A DNA stretch of 57,369 nucleotides from Corynebacterium senegalense (GCF_900411315.1 NZ_LS990887.1:1259230-1316598), one strand, 5' to 3'. Counted from the first letter of the stretch, positions 7,877 through 16,474 are shown. Program-made: numbers and translations. The notes: generated from the letters alone by a model not told the origin.

Positions 7877-9148
7877 TTAGGCGCCGAGCTTCTCGACGGC
7901 CGCGAGCAGCACACACGTGGCGACGCCATCCATCGCCTCGGTGACCTCGTCGAGCGGGGGCAGCGAGGGCGCGAGCCGGATGTGGCGGTCGCGCGGATCG
8001 TGGCCGTGCGGGAAGGCGGCGCCCGCCTTGGTCAGGGTGATGCCCGCCTCCTTCGCCAGCTCCCACACGCGCGTCGCGGTGCCGTCGATGACGTCGAGGG
8101 AGATGAAGTAGCCGCCCTCGGGCTCGGTCCAGCTGGCCACGTTGTACTCGCCGAGCCGGTTCTGCAGGATCTCGATGACGGAGCGGAACTTCGGGGCGAG
8201 CGAGCCCGCATGCTTGCGCATGACCGCGCGCACGCCCTCGGCGTCGTGGAAGTACTTCGCGTGCGCGAGCTGGTTGACCTTGTTCGGCCCGATGCCGCGG
8301 ATGCCCGCGACGGAGGCGTACCAGTCCAGGTTCTCCTTCGAGGAGGCGAAGAAGGACACGCCCGAGCCCGCGTGGGTGATCTTGGAGGTGGAGCTCATGT
8401 ACCAGAAGCGGTTCGGGTGGCCCTTCTCCGCGGACAGCGCGATGACGTCGGGGTTGTCGGGGAATTCGTCGGTCAGCGAGTGCACGGCGTAGGCGTTGTC
8501 CCACACGATGCGGAAGTCGGGCGCGGCGGTGTCCATCGCGGCGAGGCGCTCGGTGACCTCGCGGGAGTAGTTGATGCCGGTGGGGTTGCCGAAGATCGGC
8601 ACCGCCCACATGCCCTTGACCTGCGGGTCCTGCGCCAGCTTCTCAATTGCGTCGATGTCCGGACCGTTCTCCAACATCGGCACGGAGACCATCTCGAAGC
8701 CGAACTTCTCGGTGATGCCGAAGTGGCGGTCGTACCCCGGCACGGGGCAGATCCACTTAACGACGTCCTCCTCGCGCCACGGCCGCTCCGAATCGTTGTT
8801 GCCGAAGATGAACGACCAGGAGATGAGGTCGAACATGATGTTCAGCGAGGACGCGTCCCCCGCGATGACGTTCGCAGCATCCACGCCCAGGACCTTCGCC
8901 CACAGCTCGCGGATGTCCGCGATGCCCTGCAGGTTGCCGTAGTTGCGCACGTCCGCGCCCGTCTTGTCCTTGTACGCGTCTTTGCCCGGCAGCTCGAGCA
9001 GGTCGTTGCTGAAGTCGAGCTGCTCGCTGGAGGGCTTGCCGCGGGTCAGGTCGAGGTTGAGGTTCTTGGCCTTCAGCGCGTCGTAGCGCGCGCGGACGTC
9101 GGCGGCGAGCTGCTCCAGCTCGTTCGGCGCGAGTTCAAGCAAGGACAT
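7877..9148 (-). CDS. aspT: Aspartate aminotransferase, class I (AspT type)
   Basis: 423 aa. This PLP enzyme moves amino groups between aspartate/glutamate and 2-oxo acids. The fold is visible in order: NLDLTRGKPSSEQLDF near the N-terminus, RNYGNLQGIADIRELWA, the substrate/cofactor loop PIFGNPTGINYSREV, the PLP-phosphate region IVWDNAYAVHSL, the Schiff-base lysine in MSSTSKITHAGSGVSFF, and the C-terminal carboxylate-binding Arg in DRHIRLAPSLPPLDE. This is the divergent subgroup known from C. glutamicum AspT. The start is ATG at 9148 with GGAAG about 10 nt upstream. An upstream in-frame extension to 9418 would run through the repeat region and has no family match. Confidence 0.93.
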   Translation of the reverse strand: MSLLELAPNELEQLAADVRARYDALKAKNLNLDLTRGKPSSEQLDFSNDLLELPGKDAYKDKTGADVRNYGNLQGIADIRELWAKVLGVDAANVIAGDASSLNIMFDLISWSFIFGNNDSERPWREEDVVKWICPVPGYDRHFGITEKFGFEMVSVPMLENGPDIDAIEKLAQDPQVKGMWAVPIFGNPTGINYSREVTERLAAMDTAAPDFRIVWDNAYAVHSLTDEFPDNPDVIALSAEKGHPNRFWYMSSTSKITHAGSGVSFFASSKENLDWYASVAGIRGIGPNKVNQLAHAKYFHDAEGVRAVMRKHAGSLAPKFRSVIEILQNRLGEYNVASWTEPEGGYFISLDVIDGTATRVWELAKEAGITLTKAGAAFPHGHDPRDRHIRLAPSLPPLDEVTEAMDGVATCVLLAAVEKLGA

Positions 9149-9197
9149 CAGTGCATCACTTCCGTAGGTGGGATGGTGAGGGTGAATTGTGAGATGA

Positions 9198-9421
9198 AAG
9201 ACCACAAAATCTGTCCCAACTATGGTACCCGGGGTGCCCGACACGTGCGGTGGTGGAGTCGGTGTGCCGAGGGTCAGCGCATCTTCCTGCCGGGTGGGGA
9301 ATGTGCCACGCGGGAGGGTCGGCCTGCGCTTCGCGGGTACAGTGACAAATGTGGGGCCCGACGGCCGAAATGTGTCACTTTCCCCAGGCGGGAAATAGGG
9401 CGGGGCGAAATCTGTCACTGC
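9198..9421. repeat. Structured intergenic repeat, family A (GTGACAAAT units)
   Basis: The 308 bp between aspT and the SRP RNA hold no gene. They hold several copies of a 12-13 bp unit, GTGACANATNTCG or its complement, at 9341-9350, 9368-9379 and 9408-9420, with weaker copies near 9202 and 9299. Two of them face each other as a hairpin around CCGTCGGGCCCC. The interval between two direct copies contains CCTGGGGAAA. The same arrangement occurs at 28711-28860. Function unknown. Confidence 0.7.
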
Positions 9422-9456
9422 CCACCGGCCAACCCCCGAGGCCCAGGCAAAAATAA

Positions 9457-9545
9457 GGGGACCCCACGCACCTGCCAGAGCTCGCTGACCCTTGCTGCGT
9501 TCCCGCCCTGGGGGAGTTCACAAGATAAGCACCGCGTGGGATCCT
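9457..9545 (-). ncRNA. ffs: Signal recognition particle RNA, small bacterial (4.5S) type
   Basis: Read on the minus strand, the segment folds as one long hairpin. CCCACGC near the 5' end pairs with GCGTGGG near the 3' end. The Ffh-binding region has the characteristic asymmetric loop around GGGAACGCAGCAAGGGTCA, close to the bacterial SRP consensus. The 3' side runs into GGGGTCCCCTTATTTTT, which could terminate transcription. It partners Ffh in targeting proteins to the membrane. The ends are estimated from the helix and may be off by a few bases. Confidence 0.85.
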
Positions 9546-9673
9546 GCCCCACACTCTAACCCGAAGGCGTAGGCGGGCACAAAAAGCACGCCCACCCACG
9601 CCCCCATCGGCGATTTTGTAACTGCACGGCGCGTACAGTAGAGTAATCCCCCGACGCCAACAGCGTTTCTTAT

Positions 9674-9762
9674 GGAGGATTCGACTAGCGGCCTATGTCA
9701 CACGCCTGGAACGCGTGCGGGTAGCAATACCCTCGTGGGTTCAAATCCCACATCCTCCGCCA
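9674..9762 (+). tRNA. tRNA-Ser (anticodon GGA)
   Basis: Acceptor GGAGGAT pairs with ATCCTCC. The anticodon arm CACGC-CTGGAAC-GCGTG gives anticodon GGA (UCC/UCU codons). It has the long variable arm of class II serine tRNAs and a standard T arm (GTGGGTTCAAATCCCAC). CCA is encoded. A strong terminator follows at 9789. Confidence 0.97.
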
Positions 9763-9788
9763 TTGTCCTCAGCCGCGGCTGAGGCCGA

Positions 9789-9829
9789 GACCGGCGCCTC
9801 GAACACACGAGGCGCCGGTCTTGTTTTTT
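9789..9829 (+). terminator. Rho-independent terminator after tRNA-Ser(GGA)
   Basis: A perfect 13-bp stem, GACCGGCGCCTCG with CGAGGCGCCGGTC, encloses a 6-nt loop and is followed by TTGTTTTTT. It ends the tRNA transcript. On the other strand it faces the gene remnant at 9840. Confidence 0.92.
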
Positions 9830-9839
9830 CCGCTCCCCT

Positions 9840-10025
9840 TCAGCGCAGGAAGTACGTGGTGGACTTGCCCCGCCCGCCGTCCATCCCGACAATCCCCTTT
9901 TCCAGCAGCGGGGCCAGAGCGTAACGCACCTGGCCGTCGGAGGGGTCCATTTCGCGCATTTCCCTCTCGGTTGTAGTCCGTGCCGGTATCGATGTTCTGC
10001 GGAGCTCATGCCGCCAGCCGCGCAA
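9840..10025 (-). pseudogene. C-terminal remnant of a winged-helix protein
   Basis: 61 codons open on the minus strand read RTTTEREMREMDPSDGQVRYALAPLLEKGIVG and end GGRGKSTTYFLR. That is the usual look of the C-terminal winged helix in AlbA_2/Schlafen-type ATP-binding proteins. The expected several hundred upstream residues are missing; beyond the open part the sequence is A+T-richer and coding breaks down in all frames. I read it as the tail of a decayed gene. The remaining 10026-10233 holds no gene, only the parS-like site. Confidence 0.45.
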
Positions 10026-10215
10026 TCGAATCCCCTAAATAGGTACCAACATTCGCAATCTAGCGATTTAATTTGGAAACTCTCCATATTTAATCGTGAA
10101 ACCGGAATTCACGAGCGCACCCGCAAGCCCGTCGCGTGGCTGATTGGAGACCGAGGACCACGCCCGCCCCACTTCGTGGAAAGCGGAAGCTCTTCCACCT
10201 TGCCACGCTGCCCCC

Positions 10216-10229
10216 GTTCCACGTGAAAC
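10216..10229. promoter_or_regulatory. parS-like palindrome (one mismatch)
   Basis: GTTCCACGTGAAAC differs in one base from the ParB core site GTTTCACGTGAAAC. It lies in the short non-coding gap just downstream of gluQRS. A real parS would bind ParB for chromosome segregation. One mismatch may weaken or abolish binding. Confidence 0.4.
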
Positions 10230-10233
10230 CTAC

Positions 10234-11124
10234 CTACCCCCACACCCACGGCTCCCGCTGCAGCCGCAAAGGATCGAACACCTCCACCAGCTCTTCCGCC
10301 GAGCGAACCCCGAGGCATCCCACCGACCTGACCAGCTCCTCCCACGCGGCGTCGAGACCCATCTCGCGGAGGGTGACGGCCCCGTCGCGCTTGGCCAGGC
10401 GCTTGCCGGATTCGTTCACAACCAGCGGCACGTGCACGTACTCCGGCTCTGCGTAGCCGAGCAGGTGCGCGAGGTAGGCCTGCGCGGGGGCGGAGTCGAC
10501 CAGGTCGTCGCCCCGCACGACCTGGTCAACGAGGAATTCGCCGTCGTCGACGACCACCGCGAGGTTGTACGCCCAGTCGCCGGCCTGGGCCTGGTTGAGG
10601 TTGCCGCCCCGGCGCAGGACAACGTCGTCGACGGGTCCGGTGTACTCGCCGCGGTAGAAGTCGCGCACGGTCCATTCGGCTGCGGAAGCGCGCAGGCGCA
10701 GGGCGGGCATGCGGCCCTCGGCGGCGAGCGCGTGGCGTCGTGAAGCTCTCTGCTCCTCGGTGAGGTCGCGGCAGGTGCCGGGGTACATGCCGGGCATAAC
10801 GTGGGGCGCGCCGGCGGCCTCGCGGATGTCGCGGCGGGTGCAGTAGCACTCGTAGGCCGGCAACCGCGACAGCGCGGACTCGTACACCGCACCCCGGGCA
10901 GACTGGTGGACGATCGGCGGGTCGAAATCCAGCCCCAGCGCCTCCAGGTCCGCGATCTGGCGCTCGGCCGACTCCGCGGAGGAACGCTCGGAATCGATGT
11001 CCTCGACGCGCAGGTAAAACTTGCGGCCCGACTGGCGGGCGAACAACCAGGCCAGCACCGCGGTGCGCAGGTTACCGAAGTGGAGGTCGCCACTTGGCGA
11101 GGGTGCGTATCTGCCAGCTGCCAT
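10234..11124 (-). CDS. gluQ: Glutamyl-Q tRNA(Asp) synthetase
   Basis: 296 aa, the short form of glutamyl-tRNA synthetase without an anticodon-binding domain. It attaches glutamate to queuosine at position 34 of tRNA-Asp. The HIGH-like motif is [11 protein letters not shown], the KMSKS-like motif is GKRLAKRDG, and a zinc site of the GluQRS pattern is visible ([13 protein letters not shown] ... YPGTCRDL). Of two in-frame ATGs I chose 11124. The other, at 11130, touches the -10 hexamer TATCCT and could not be on the transcript. It diverges from yhhQ and lies beside tgt, so three queuosine-related genes sit together. Confidence 0.9.
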   Translation of the reverse strand: MAAGRYAPSPSGDLHFGNLRTAVLAWLFARQSGRKFYLRVEDIDSERSSAESAERQIADLEALGLDFDPPIVHQSARGAVYESALSRLPAYECYCTRRDIREAAGAPHVMPGMYPGTCRDLTEEQRASRRHALAAEGRMPALRLRASAAEWTVRDFYRGEYTGPVDDVVLRRGGNLNQAQAGDWAYNLAVVVDDGEFLVDQVVRGDDLVDSAPAQAYLAHLLGYAEPEYVHVPLVVNESGKRLAKRDGAVTLREMGLDAAWEELVRSVGCLGVRSAEELVEVFDPLRLQREPWVWG

Positions 11125-11145
11125 AGCCATAGGATATTGGACGTG
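11124..11145. promoter_or_regulatory. Bidirectional leaderless promoter sharing one -10 element
   Basis: TAGGATA (11130-11136) reads as TAGGAT on the plus strand, 7 nt before the yhhQ GTG at 11143. It reads as TATCCT on the minus strand, 6 nt before the gluQRS ATG at 11124. The two starts are only 18 bp apart. RNA polymerase could serve only one gene at a time. Confidence 0.55.
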
Positions 11146-11799
11146 ACACACACTTCCACCCGCTCCCCGTACCCGGTCCTCGTCGCCGTGTTCTGCTCGG
11201 TGTTCCTCATCTCCAACATCACCGCCCAGAAGGGCGTGGAGATCGGCCCGCTCATCACCGACGGCGCATTCTTCCTCTTCCCGCTGTCCTACGTCATCGG
11301 CGACGTCATCGCCGAGGTCTACGGTTTCCGCGCCGCCCGGCGCGCCGTGTTCACCGGCTTCGGCATCGCGCTGCTGGGCATCGCGTCCTTCTACATCGCG
11401 ATTGCACTGCCGTCGGCGAGCTTCTACGACGCCCAGGACACCTTCGCGGCGGTCCTCGGCCTGCTGCCGCGCATCGTCGTCGCCTCGCTGGCCGGATACG
11501 TGGTGGGCCAGCTCCTCAACGCGTGGGTGCTGCAGAAAATGAAGGACCGGCTCGGGGCCGCCAACCTGTGGGCGCGGCTGATCGGCTCCACCATCGTCGG
11601 GGAGTTCGCCGACACCCTGCTGTTCTGCGCGATCGCCGCCGGCGTCATCGGCATCGAGACGCCGGGCCAGTTCATCAATTACGTGGTGGTCGGTTTCCTG
11701 TGGAAGACGCTCATGGAGGTCATCGTCATGCCGCTGACCTACGCGGCGGTGGCCTGGGTCCGCCGCACCGAGAACGAGCCGCTTTACGACGCCCCGTAG
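11143..11799 (+). CDS. yhhQ: Queuosine precursor transporter (YhhQ/QPTR family)
   Basis: 218 aa integral membrane protein with about six helices. It begins [20 protein letters not shown]. It carries family hallmarks: [41 protein letters not shown], and [16 protein letters not shown]. The family imports queuine or preQ1-type bases. GTG is the start because the frame begins 7 nt after a -10 hexamer and no upstream start exists. The gene ends inside the convergent tgt gene (16-bp overlap). No queuosine biosynthesis gene is in the window, which fits salvage. Confidence 0.9.
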   Translation: MTHTSTRSPYPVLVAVFCSVFLISNITAQKGVEIGPLITDGAFFLFPLSYVIGDVIAEVYGFRAARRAVFTGFGIALLGIASFYIAIALPSASFYDAQDTFAAVLGLLPRIVVASLAGYVVGQLLNAWVLQKMKDRLGAANLWARLIGSTIVGEFADTLLFCAIAAGVIGIETPGQFINYVVVGFLWKTLMEVIVMPLTYAAVAWVRRTENEPLYDAP

Positions 11800-13034
11800 T
11801 ACCGCCCCAGGAACTCCCGGCGGAACTCCTCGTAGCGCCCCTCATCGATCGCGGCGCGGATGTTGTCCACCAGCCGCACCATGAACTCCAGGTTGTGCAG
11901 CGTGCACAGCGTCCCGGCCAGGTACTCCTTGGCCTTGAGCAGGTGGTGGATGTAGGCGCGCGAGTAGTTCTCCGAGACGTAGCCGCCGAACTCCTCGTCC
12001 ACGCCGGAGAAGTCGCGGCGGAAGCGGGCCGCGGTGAGGTTCATCCTCCCGCCGAGGGTGTAGACCCCGCCGCGGCGGCCCAGCCTGGTCGGGGCGACGC
12101 AGTCGAAGGTGTCGGCGCCAGCCTCGACGGCGGTGAAGATGTCGTCGGGTTCGGAGATGCCCAGCAGGTGGCGGGGCTTGTCGGCGGGCAGCTCGTCGGT
12201 GACCCAGCCGACGATCGTGCCCAGGTTCTCCTTCTCCAGCGCGCCGCCGATGCCGAAGCCGCCGAACCCGCGCCGGCCCTCGGCGCGCGCCCGGGCGTCG
12301 AGGTCGAGCAGCCCGCGGGTGGCGTGTCGGCGCAGGTCCTCGTACTGGGCGCCCTGCACCACGCCCCACAGCGACTGCTTCGGCTTGTCCGCCCTCTCCC
12401 GGGTGAGCCGGTCGTGCTCGTCGAGGCAGCGCTGCGCCCAGCGGCGGGTGCGCTCCACGGAATGCTCCTGGTAGGCGCGGGTGTCCACGAGCGTGGTCAG
12501 CTCGTCGAAGGCGAACATGATGTCGGCGCCGAGCTGGTGCTGGATCTGCATCGACACCTCGGGGGTGAAGCGGTGCTGTGAGCCGTCGATGACGCTCTTG
12601 AAGTCCACCCCGTCGTCGTCGACGCGCGCCATGCGGTCCTTGTTCGCCGCCCGGATGTCGCTCTCGCTAAGCCCGGCCGTGTCCATGGCCAGAACCTTCT
12701 TAAAGCCCACGCCGAGGCTCATCACCTGGAAGCCGCCGGAGTCGGTGTAGGTGGGCCCGCGCCAGTTCTCAAAGGCAGCCACTCCCCCGGCTTCGTCCAC
12801 GATGTCGGGCCCGGGCTGCAGGTAGAGGTGGTAGGCGTTGGAGAGGATCGCTTGCGCTCCCGTGGAGCGGACCTGTTCAGGCGTGAGCGTCTTCACCGTC
12901 GCCTTCGTCGCCACCGGGATGAACGCCGGGGTGGCGATGTCGCCGTGCGGGGTGTGGATCACCCCCGTGCGGCCGTGCTTGCCCGGCGCGTCGTACAGCG
13001 TGGTCGTGACCTCGTAAGACAGATCCTCGCTCAC
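11784..13034 (-). CDS. tgt: tRNA-guanine transglycosylase, zinc-site cysteines absent
   Basis: 416 aa. It exchanges guanine 34 in GUN-anticodon tRNAs for a queuosine precursor. The TIM-barrel motifs are intact: nucleophile region [33 protein letters not shown], and [19 protein letters not shown]. The zinc-site segment, CxCxxC before NYSRAYLHHL in bacterial enzymes, is [17 protein letters not shown] here, so all three cysteines are missing; the later His (CTLHNLEFM) is present. GTG at 13034 is the start, 1 nt after the mmpL stop with GGAGG 8-9 nt upstream; no earlier start fits the family. It probably shares a transcript with the transporter gene. Confidence 0.92.
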   Translation of the reverse strand: MSEDLSYEVTTTLYDAPGKHGRTGVIHTPHGDIATPAFIPVATKATVKTLTPEQVRSTGAQAILSNAYHLYLQPGPDIVDEAGGVAAFENWRGPTYTDSGGFQVMSLGVGFKKVLAMDTAGLSESDIRAANKDRMARVDDDGVDFKSVIDGSQHRFTPEVSMQIQHQLGADIMFAFDELTTLVDTRAYQEHSVERTRRWAQRCLDEHDRLTRERADKPKQSLWGVVQGAQYEDLRRHATRGLLDLDARARAEGRRGFGGFGIGGALEKENLGTIVGWVTDELPADKPRHLLGISEPDDIFTAVEAGADTFDCVAPTRLGRRGGVYTLGGRMNLTAARFRRDFSGVDEEFGGYVSENYSRAYIHHLLKAKEYLAGTLCTLHNLEFMVRLVDNIRAAIDEGRYEEFRREFLGRYYGAS

Positions 13035-13035
13035 C

Positions 13036-15459
13036 TTAAACCTCCACGCTTTCGCGCTTGGCGACGCCACCTCGGCGCCCCTCAAATTCCTTTTCCAGCC
13101 CGGTTCCCTCCACGTCCAGGTCGGGCAGGATGCGGTCCAGCCAGCGGGGCATCCACCAGGTGGCGCGGCCCAGGATGAACATCGTTGCGGGAACGAGTGC
13201 CATGCGCACGAAGAAGGCGTCGAAAAGCACTGCGGCGCCGAGGGCGAAGCCGAAGATCTTGATGAAGGGCAGGGGCTGGTCGATGAAGGCGACGAACACC
13301 GCGATCATGATGATCGCCGCGGCCGTGACCACGCGCGCGCCCTGGGCGAAGCCCTCCACGGTGGCCGTTTCGACGGCGGCGTTTTCGGCGTCCGGCGCCC
13401 CGGCGCTGCGCGCCTCTAGGTAGCGCTCGCGGATGCGGGTGACCAGGAAGACCTGGTAGTCCATGGCCAGGCCGAACGTGACGCCGATGAGGAAGATCGG
13501 CATGAAGGACAGGATCGGGCCCGGGGTGTTGACCAGCCCGGTCACGCCCATCTGGAACACGGCGACGGTGACGCCGAAGGCCGCCCCGACCGAGAGCAGG
13601 AACCCGAGGCCGGCGACGAGCGGGACCATGATCGAGCGGAACACGACGACGAGCAGAACGATGGCCAGCCCCACCACGATGGCGAGGTAGAGCGGCATCG
13701 CCCCGGCGAGCTCCTCGGTGATGTCCATCTGCACTGCCGTGAGCCCGGTGAGGCCGATCTGGACCCCTGTGGCGTCCTCCACCTGGGCCGCCGTGTCGCG
13801 CAGGCCGTGGGCGACGTCGAGGGTGTAGCCCTCCTCCGGGCCTGTCACCGGGGTGGCCACCACCTGGGCGGCCGTGAGGTCCTCGTTGACGTTGATGAGC
13901 TGCGCGTGGCGGATGCCGTTGACGCTGCCGGCCTCGTTGACCGTGTAGAGGAACGACGCCAGCGCGGCCTTCGTCGCCTCTCCCCCGGCCTCGTCGGGGA
14001 TGGCGGACATGTACGGCTGCAGGATCTCTGCGTCGGGGTTCACCCCGTGGGCGTCCACGACGACCATGAACTGGCCGTTGACGCCCGGGCCGAAGCCCTC
14101 GGCGAGGAGGTCGGCGGACTTGCGCTGCGTGGTGTCCTTGTCCGAGGTGGTGTCCGAGGGAAGGGCCATCTCCAGGTCCAGCACCGGCAGGGCCAGAGCC
14201 CCGAGTCCGAGGATCACGACAGCCATCACGAGCGCGGGGAAGCGGCGCACGAAGCGGACCCAGCTGCGCCCCATCGAGCGGCGGGCGAGGTCCTTCGCCG
14301 GCCTCGACCCCGGCCCGGCGTGCCCGGCCACCCCGGGGATGCGGACCCCGAAGGAGCGCTCGCCCCACGCCCCGAGCAGGGCGGGGATGAGGGTCAGCGC
14401 GATAAGCACGGCGATGAGCACCGTGACCGCTGCGGCCAGGCCCATCCAGGTGAGGAACTCGATGCGGGCGAGCGACAGGGCCACCAGGGCGGTGAAGACC
14501 GTGGTGCCGGCGAAGACCACCGACGACCCGGCCGTGCCCGTGGCGAGGCCCGCGGCCTCGGGCCCGTCGAGGGTGGCGCGCTCCTGGCGGTAGCGCGACA
14601 GGATGAACAGGGCGTAATCGATGCCCACAGCCAGGCCGATCATCACGGCCAGGACCGGGGTGACGTCGTTGAGCTCCACCCAGTGGGTGGTCATGAGGAT
14701 GAGCAGCGCCCCGATGCCCACGCCGATCACCGCCGTGATCACCGGCATCGACGCAGCGATCAGGGAGCCGAAGGTGACCAGCAGGACGAGGAAGGCGACG
14801 CCGAGGCCGACGAGCTCGCTTCCCGTCTTGATCTCGATGGGCTCGCCGAAGCCCGCGCCGCCCGCCTCGACCTGCAGCCCGGCGGCCCGGCCGATCTCCA
14901 TCGCCTGGTTCACCACCTCGCGCTCCTCCTCGGTGACGGTCATGGAGGATTCCGCGCCGAAGTCGAAGGAGGTGTAGCCGATCCGCTTGTCGTCGGAAAG
15001 CGTGCGCACGTTGTAGGCGTCGGCGCGGGCCGACTCCTCGGGCATGCCCATCTGGGTCATCTGCTCGACGATGGTGCGGCCGAGCTCCTCGTTGACCACG
15101 ACGGGGTTGCCGAAGCGCTCGGTGTTCTCGATGTCGCCGAGGTGCTCGCGGACGTAGCCTACCGTCTCGTCCATGGCCCGCATGTTGTCCGGCTGATCCA
15201 GCGTCTCTCCTTCCGGGGCGGCGAAGACCAGGTTCACCGTGGGCGCCGTTGCGATGTCGCCCGCCCCGGGGAAGTTGTCCTCCAGCGTGCTCAGCGCGTC
15301 GATGGACGGCGTGCCGGAGATCGCGAACTCCGAGGTGAAGGGCTTGGACAGCGTCGCCGCCCCGGCCGCCGCCGCAGCGAGCAGCAGGAGCCAGGCGACG
15401 ATGACGCGCCACTTGTGCAGGTACGACCAGCGTCCCAGCCGGAAAAGGAATTTCGCCAT
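13036..15459 (-). CDS. MMPL/RND family lipid transporter (CmpL1-like)
   Basis: 807 aa. It is an inner-membrane, proton-driven exporter of the MmpL family, which in this group moves mycolate precursors. There are two repeats, each with one helix, a large extracytoplasmic loop and five more helices. TM1 is IVAWLLLLAAAAAGAATLSKP. The proton-relay motifs are GLAVGIDYALFILSRYRQE (first half) and FGLAMDYQVFLVTRIRERYLEAR (second half). By synteny with C. glutamicum it could be CmpL1, an exporter of acetylated trehalose corynomycolate; that assignment is recalled, not shown. The start is the ATG at 15459. A perfect palindromic terminator lies upstream at 15543. Confidence 0.88.
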   Translation of the reverse strand: MAKFLFRLGRWSYLHKWRVIVAWLLLLAAAAAGAATLSKPFTSEFAISGTPSIDALSTLEDNFPGAGDIATAPTVNLVFAAPEGETLDQPDNMRAMDETVGYVREHLGDIENTERFGNPVVVNEELGRTIVEQMTQMGMPEESARADAYNVRTLSDDKRIGYTSFDFGAESSMTVTEEEREVVNQAMEIGRAAGLQVEAGGAGFGEPIEIKTGSELVGLGVAFLVLLVTFGSLIAASMPVITAVIGVGIGALLILMTTHWVELNDVTPVLAVMIGLAVGIDYALFILSRYRQERATLDGPEAAGLATGTAGSSVVFAGTTVFTALVALSLARIEFLTWMGLAAAVTVLIAVLIALTLIPALLGAWGERSFGVRIPGVAGHAGPGSRPAKDLARRSMGRSWVRFVRRFPALVMAVVILGLGALALPVLDLEMALPSDTTSDKDTTQRKSADLLAEGFGPGVNGQFMVVVDAHGVNPDAEILQPYMSAIPDEAGGEATKAALASFLYTVNEAGSVNGIRHAQLINVNEDLTAAQVVATPVTGPEEGYTLDVAHGLRDTAAQVEDATGVQIGLTGLTAVQMDITEELAGAMPLYLAIVVGLAIVLLVVVFRSIMVPLVAGLGFLLSVGAAFGVTVAVFQMGVTGLVNTPGPILSFMPIFLIGVTFGLAMDYQVFLVTRIRERYLEARSAGAPDAENAAVETATVEGFAQGARVVTAAAIIMIAVFVAFIDQPLPFIKIFGFALGAAVLFDAFFVRMALVPATMFILGRATWWMPRWLDRILPDLDVEGTGLEKEFEGRRGGVAKRESVEV

Positions 15460-15542
15460 GAGGTTCCGATATCAGTCGTCGATTGTGGGGCGGTGCGCGG
15501 GTCGGCCCCGCGTTTCGCACCATCTTATAGGTCGCATACGAC

Positions 15543-15572
15543 AAAACCCCTGACCTGCAGGTCAGGGGTTTT
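15543..15572. terminator. Perfect 30-bp palindromic bidirectional terminator
   Basis: AAAACCCCTGACCTG is followed directly by its exact reverse complement CAGGTCAGGGGTTTT, so either strand gives a stem ending in four U. On the minus strand it ends the tRNA-Ser(CGA) transcript before the mmpL promoter. Confidence 0.85.
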
Positions 15573-15584
15573 CGTCTTAGCTGG

Positions 15585-15669
15585 CGGTAGCGGCGGGATT
15601 TGAACCCGCGGTGGTTTTACCCACACTCGCTTTCGAGGCGAGTACCTTCGGCCGCTCGGACACGCTACC
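15585..15669 (-). tRNA. tRNA-Ser (anticodon CGA)
   Basis: Acceptor GGTAGCG pairs with CGCTACC. The anticodon arm CTCGC-CTCGAAA-GCGAG gives CGA (UCG codon). It has a long variable arm. The T arm is CGCGGGTTCAAATCCCGCCG. CCA is encoded at 15584-15582. Confidence 0.97.
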
Positions 15670-15708
15670 GTCAATCAGATTAACGGCAACGCGTCCGCGA
15701 AACCAAAT

Positions 15709-15918
15709 TTAGTTCTCCTCGCGGCGGTCCTGGATCTTGCCCGCAACCTCGTTCGCCTTGTCCTTAACGGCGTCGCGGGCGTCCGCGGCCTTCTCCTTGA
15801 CATCGCCGCTCAGCTGATCGGCCTTGCCCTCGTTTTCGAGGCCCTTGTCGTCGGAAATGTTGCCGGCGGCCTCCTTGGCCTTGCCCTTCAGCTGGTCGCC
15901 AAATCCTTCAAGTGCCAT
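15709..15918 (-). CDS. CsbD-family stress-response protein
   Basis: 69 aa, highly charged and helical. The hallmark repeats are visible: [18 protein letters not shown] and [18 protein letters not shown]. CsbD-like proteins are abundant under general or envelope stress; their biochemical role is unknown. The ATG at 15918 has a strong ribosome binding site (AAAGGAGAA, about 6 nt before it). An in-frame extension upstream to 15996 lacks family similarity. It is flanked by a tRNA and by tadA, and is probably its own transcript. Confidence 0.9.
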   Translation of the reverse strand: MALEGFGDQLKGKAKEAAGNISDDKGLENEGKADQLSGDVKEKAADARDAVKDKANEVAGKIQDRREEN

Positions 15919-16002
15919 GATGTTCTCCTTTGTTCGATTTCGTGCTAACAGTCTCAACCATAGACACTCTTTTCCGGCACCGAGTAACGATTTCATTGCG
16001 TT

Positions 16003-16470
16003 TCACCGCAGGTCGGCGAAGAACTCGCTGAGCAGCCGCGCGTTTTCGGCCTCGAGGACGCCGCCGCGGACCTCGACGGTGTGGAGGTGGTGCGGGTCGC
16101 GGAGGGCGTCGAAAAGCGAGCCCACTGCCCCCGTCTTCGGCTCCCACGCACCGAAGACCAGGCTTCGCACCCGCGCTCCGAGGATCGCCCCGGCGCACAT
16201 GGTGCACGGCTCGAGGGTGACCACCAGCTCGCAGCCGTCGAGGCGCCAGGTGCCCAGCGTGCGCGCGGCCTCGCGGATCGCCACCACCTCGGCGTGGGCG
16301 GTGGGATCGCAGCTCGCTTCACGACGGTTCACCCCGCGCCCCACCTCACGGCCGCGCGCGTCGAAGACCACCGCGCCGACGGGGACGTCGCCAGGCGGTG
16401 TGCTCCGCGCAACCTCGAGGGCCCGCTCCATGCGCTCGCGCGCGCGGCGTTCCGGCTGGCTGGGGCGCAC
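16003..16470 (-). CDS. tadA: tRNA-specific adenosine deaminase
   Basis: 155 aa. It deaminates A34 to inosine in tRNA-Arg(ACG), and two genes for that tRNA are in this window. The zinc/catalytic motifs are HAEVVAIREA (His plus the catalytic Glu) and PCTMCAGAI (two Cys). The start is uncertain. GTG at 16470, 4 nt after the stop of the upstream partner gene, gives a natural N-terminus (RPSQPERRARERMERALEVAR); ATG at 16431 is the alternative. Neither has a clear ribosome binding site, so coupling to the upstream gene is likely. Confidence 0.92.
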   Translation of the reverse strand: MRPSQPERRARERMERALEVARSTPPGDVPVGAVVFDARGREVGRGVNRREASCDPTAHAEVVAIREAARTLGTWRLDGCELVVTLEPCTMCAGAILGARVRSLVFGAWEPKTGAVGSLFDALRDPHHLHTVEVRGGVLEAENARLLSEFFADLR

Positions 16471-16474
16471 GCGT

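Noticed and set aside
9149..9418. Longer N-terminus for AspT from 9418
   Set aside because: The extra 90 residues run through the repeat region, and the family begins at MSLLELAPN with a ribosome binding site before the ATG at 9148.
9198..9421. CRISPR array
   Set aside because: The repeat units are only 12-13 bp, occur in both orientations, have unequal spacers and no cas genes nearby.
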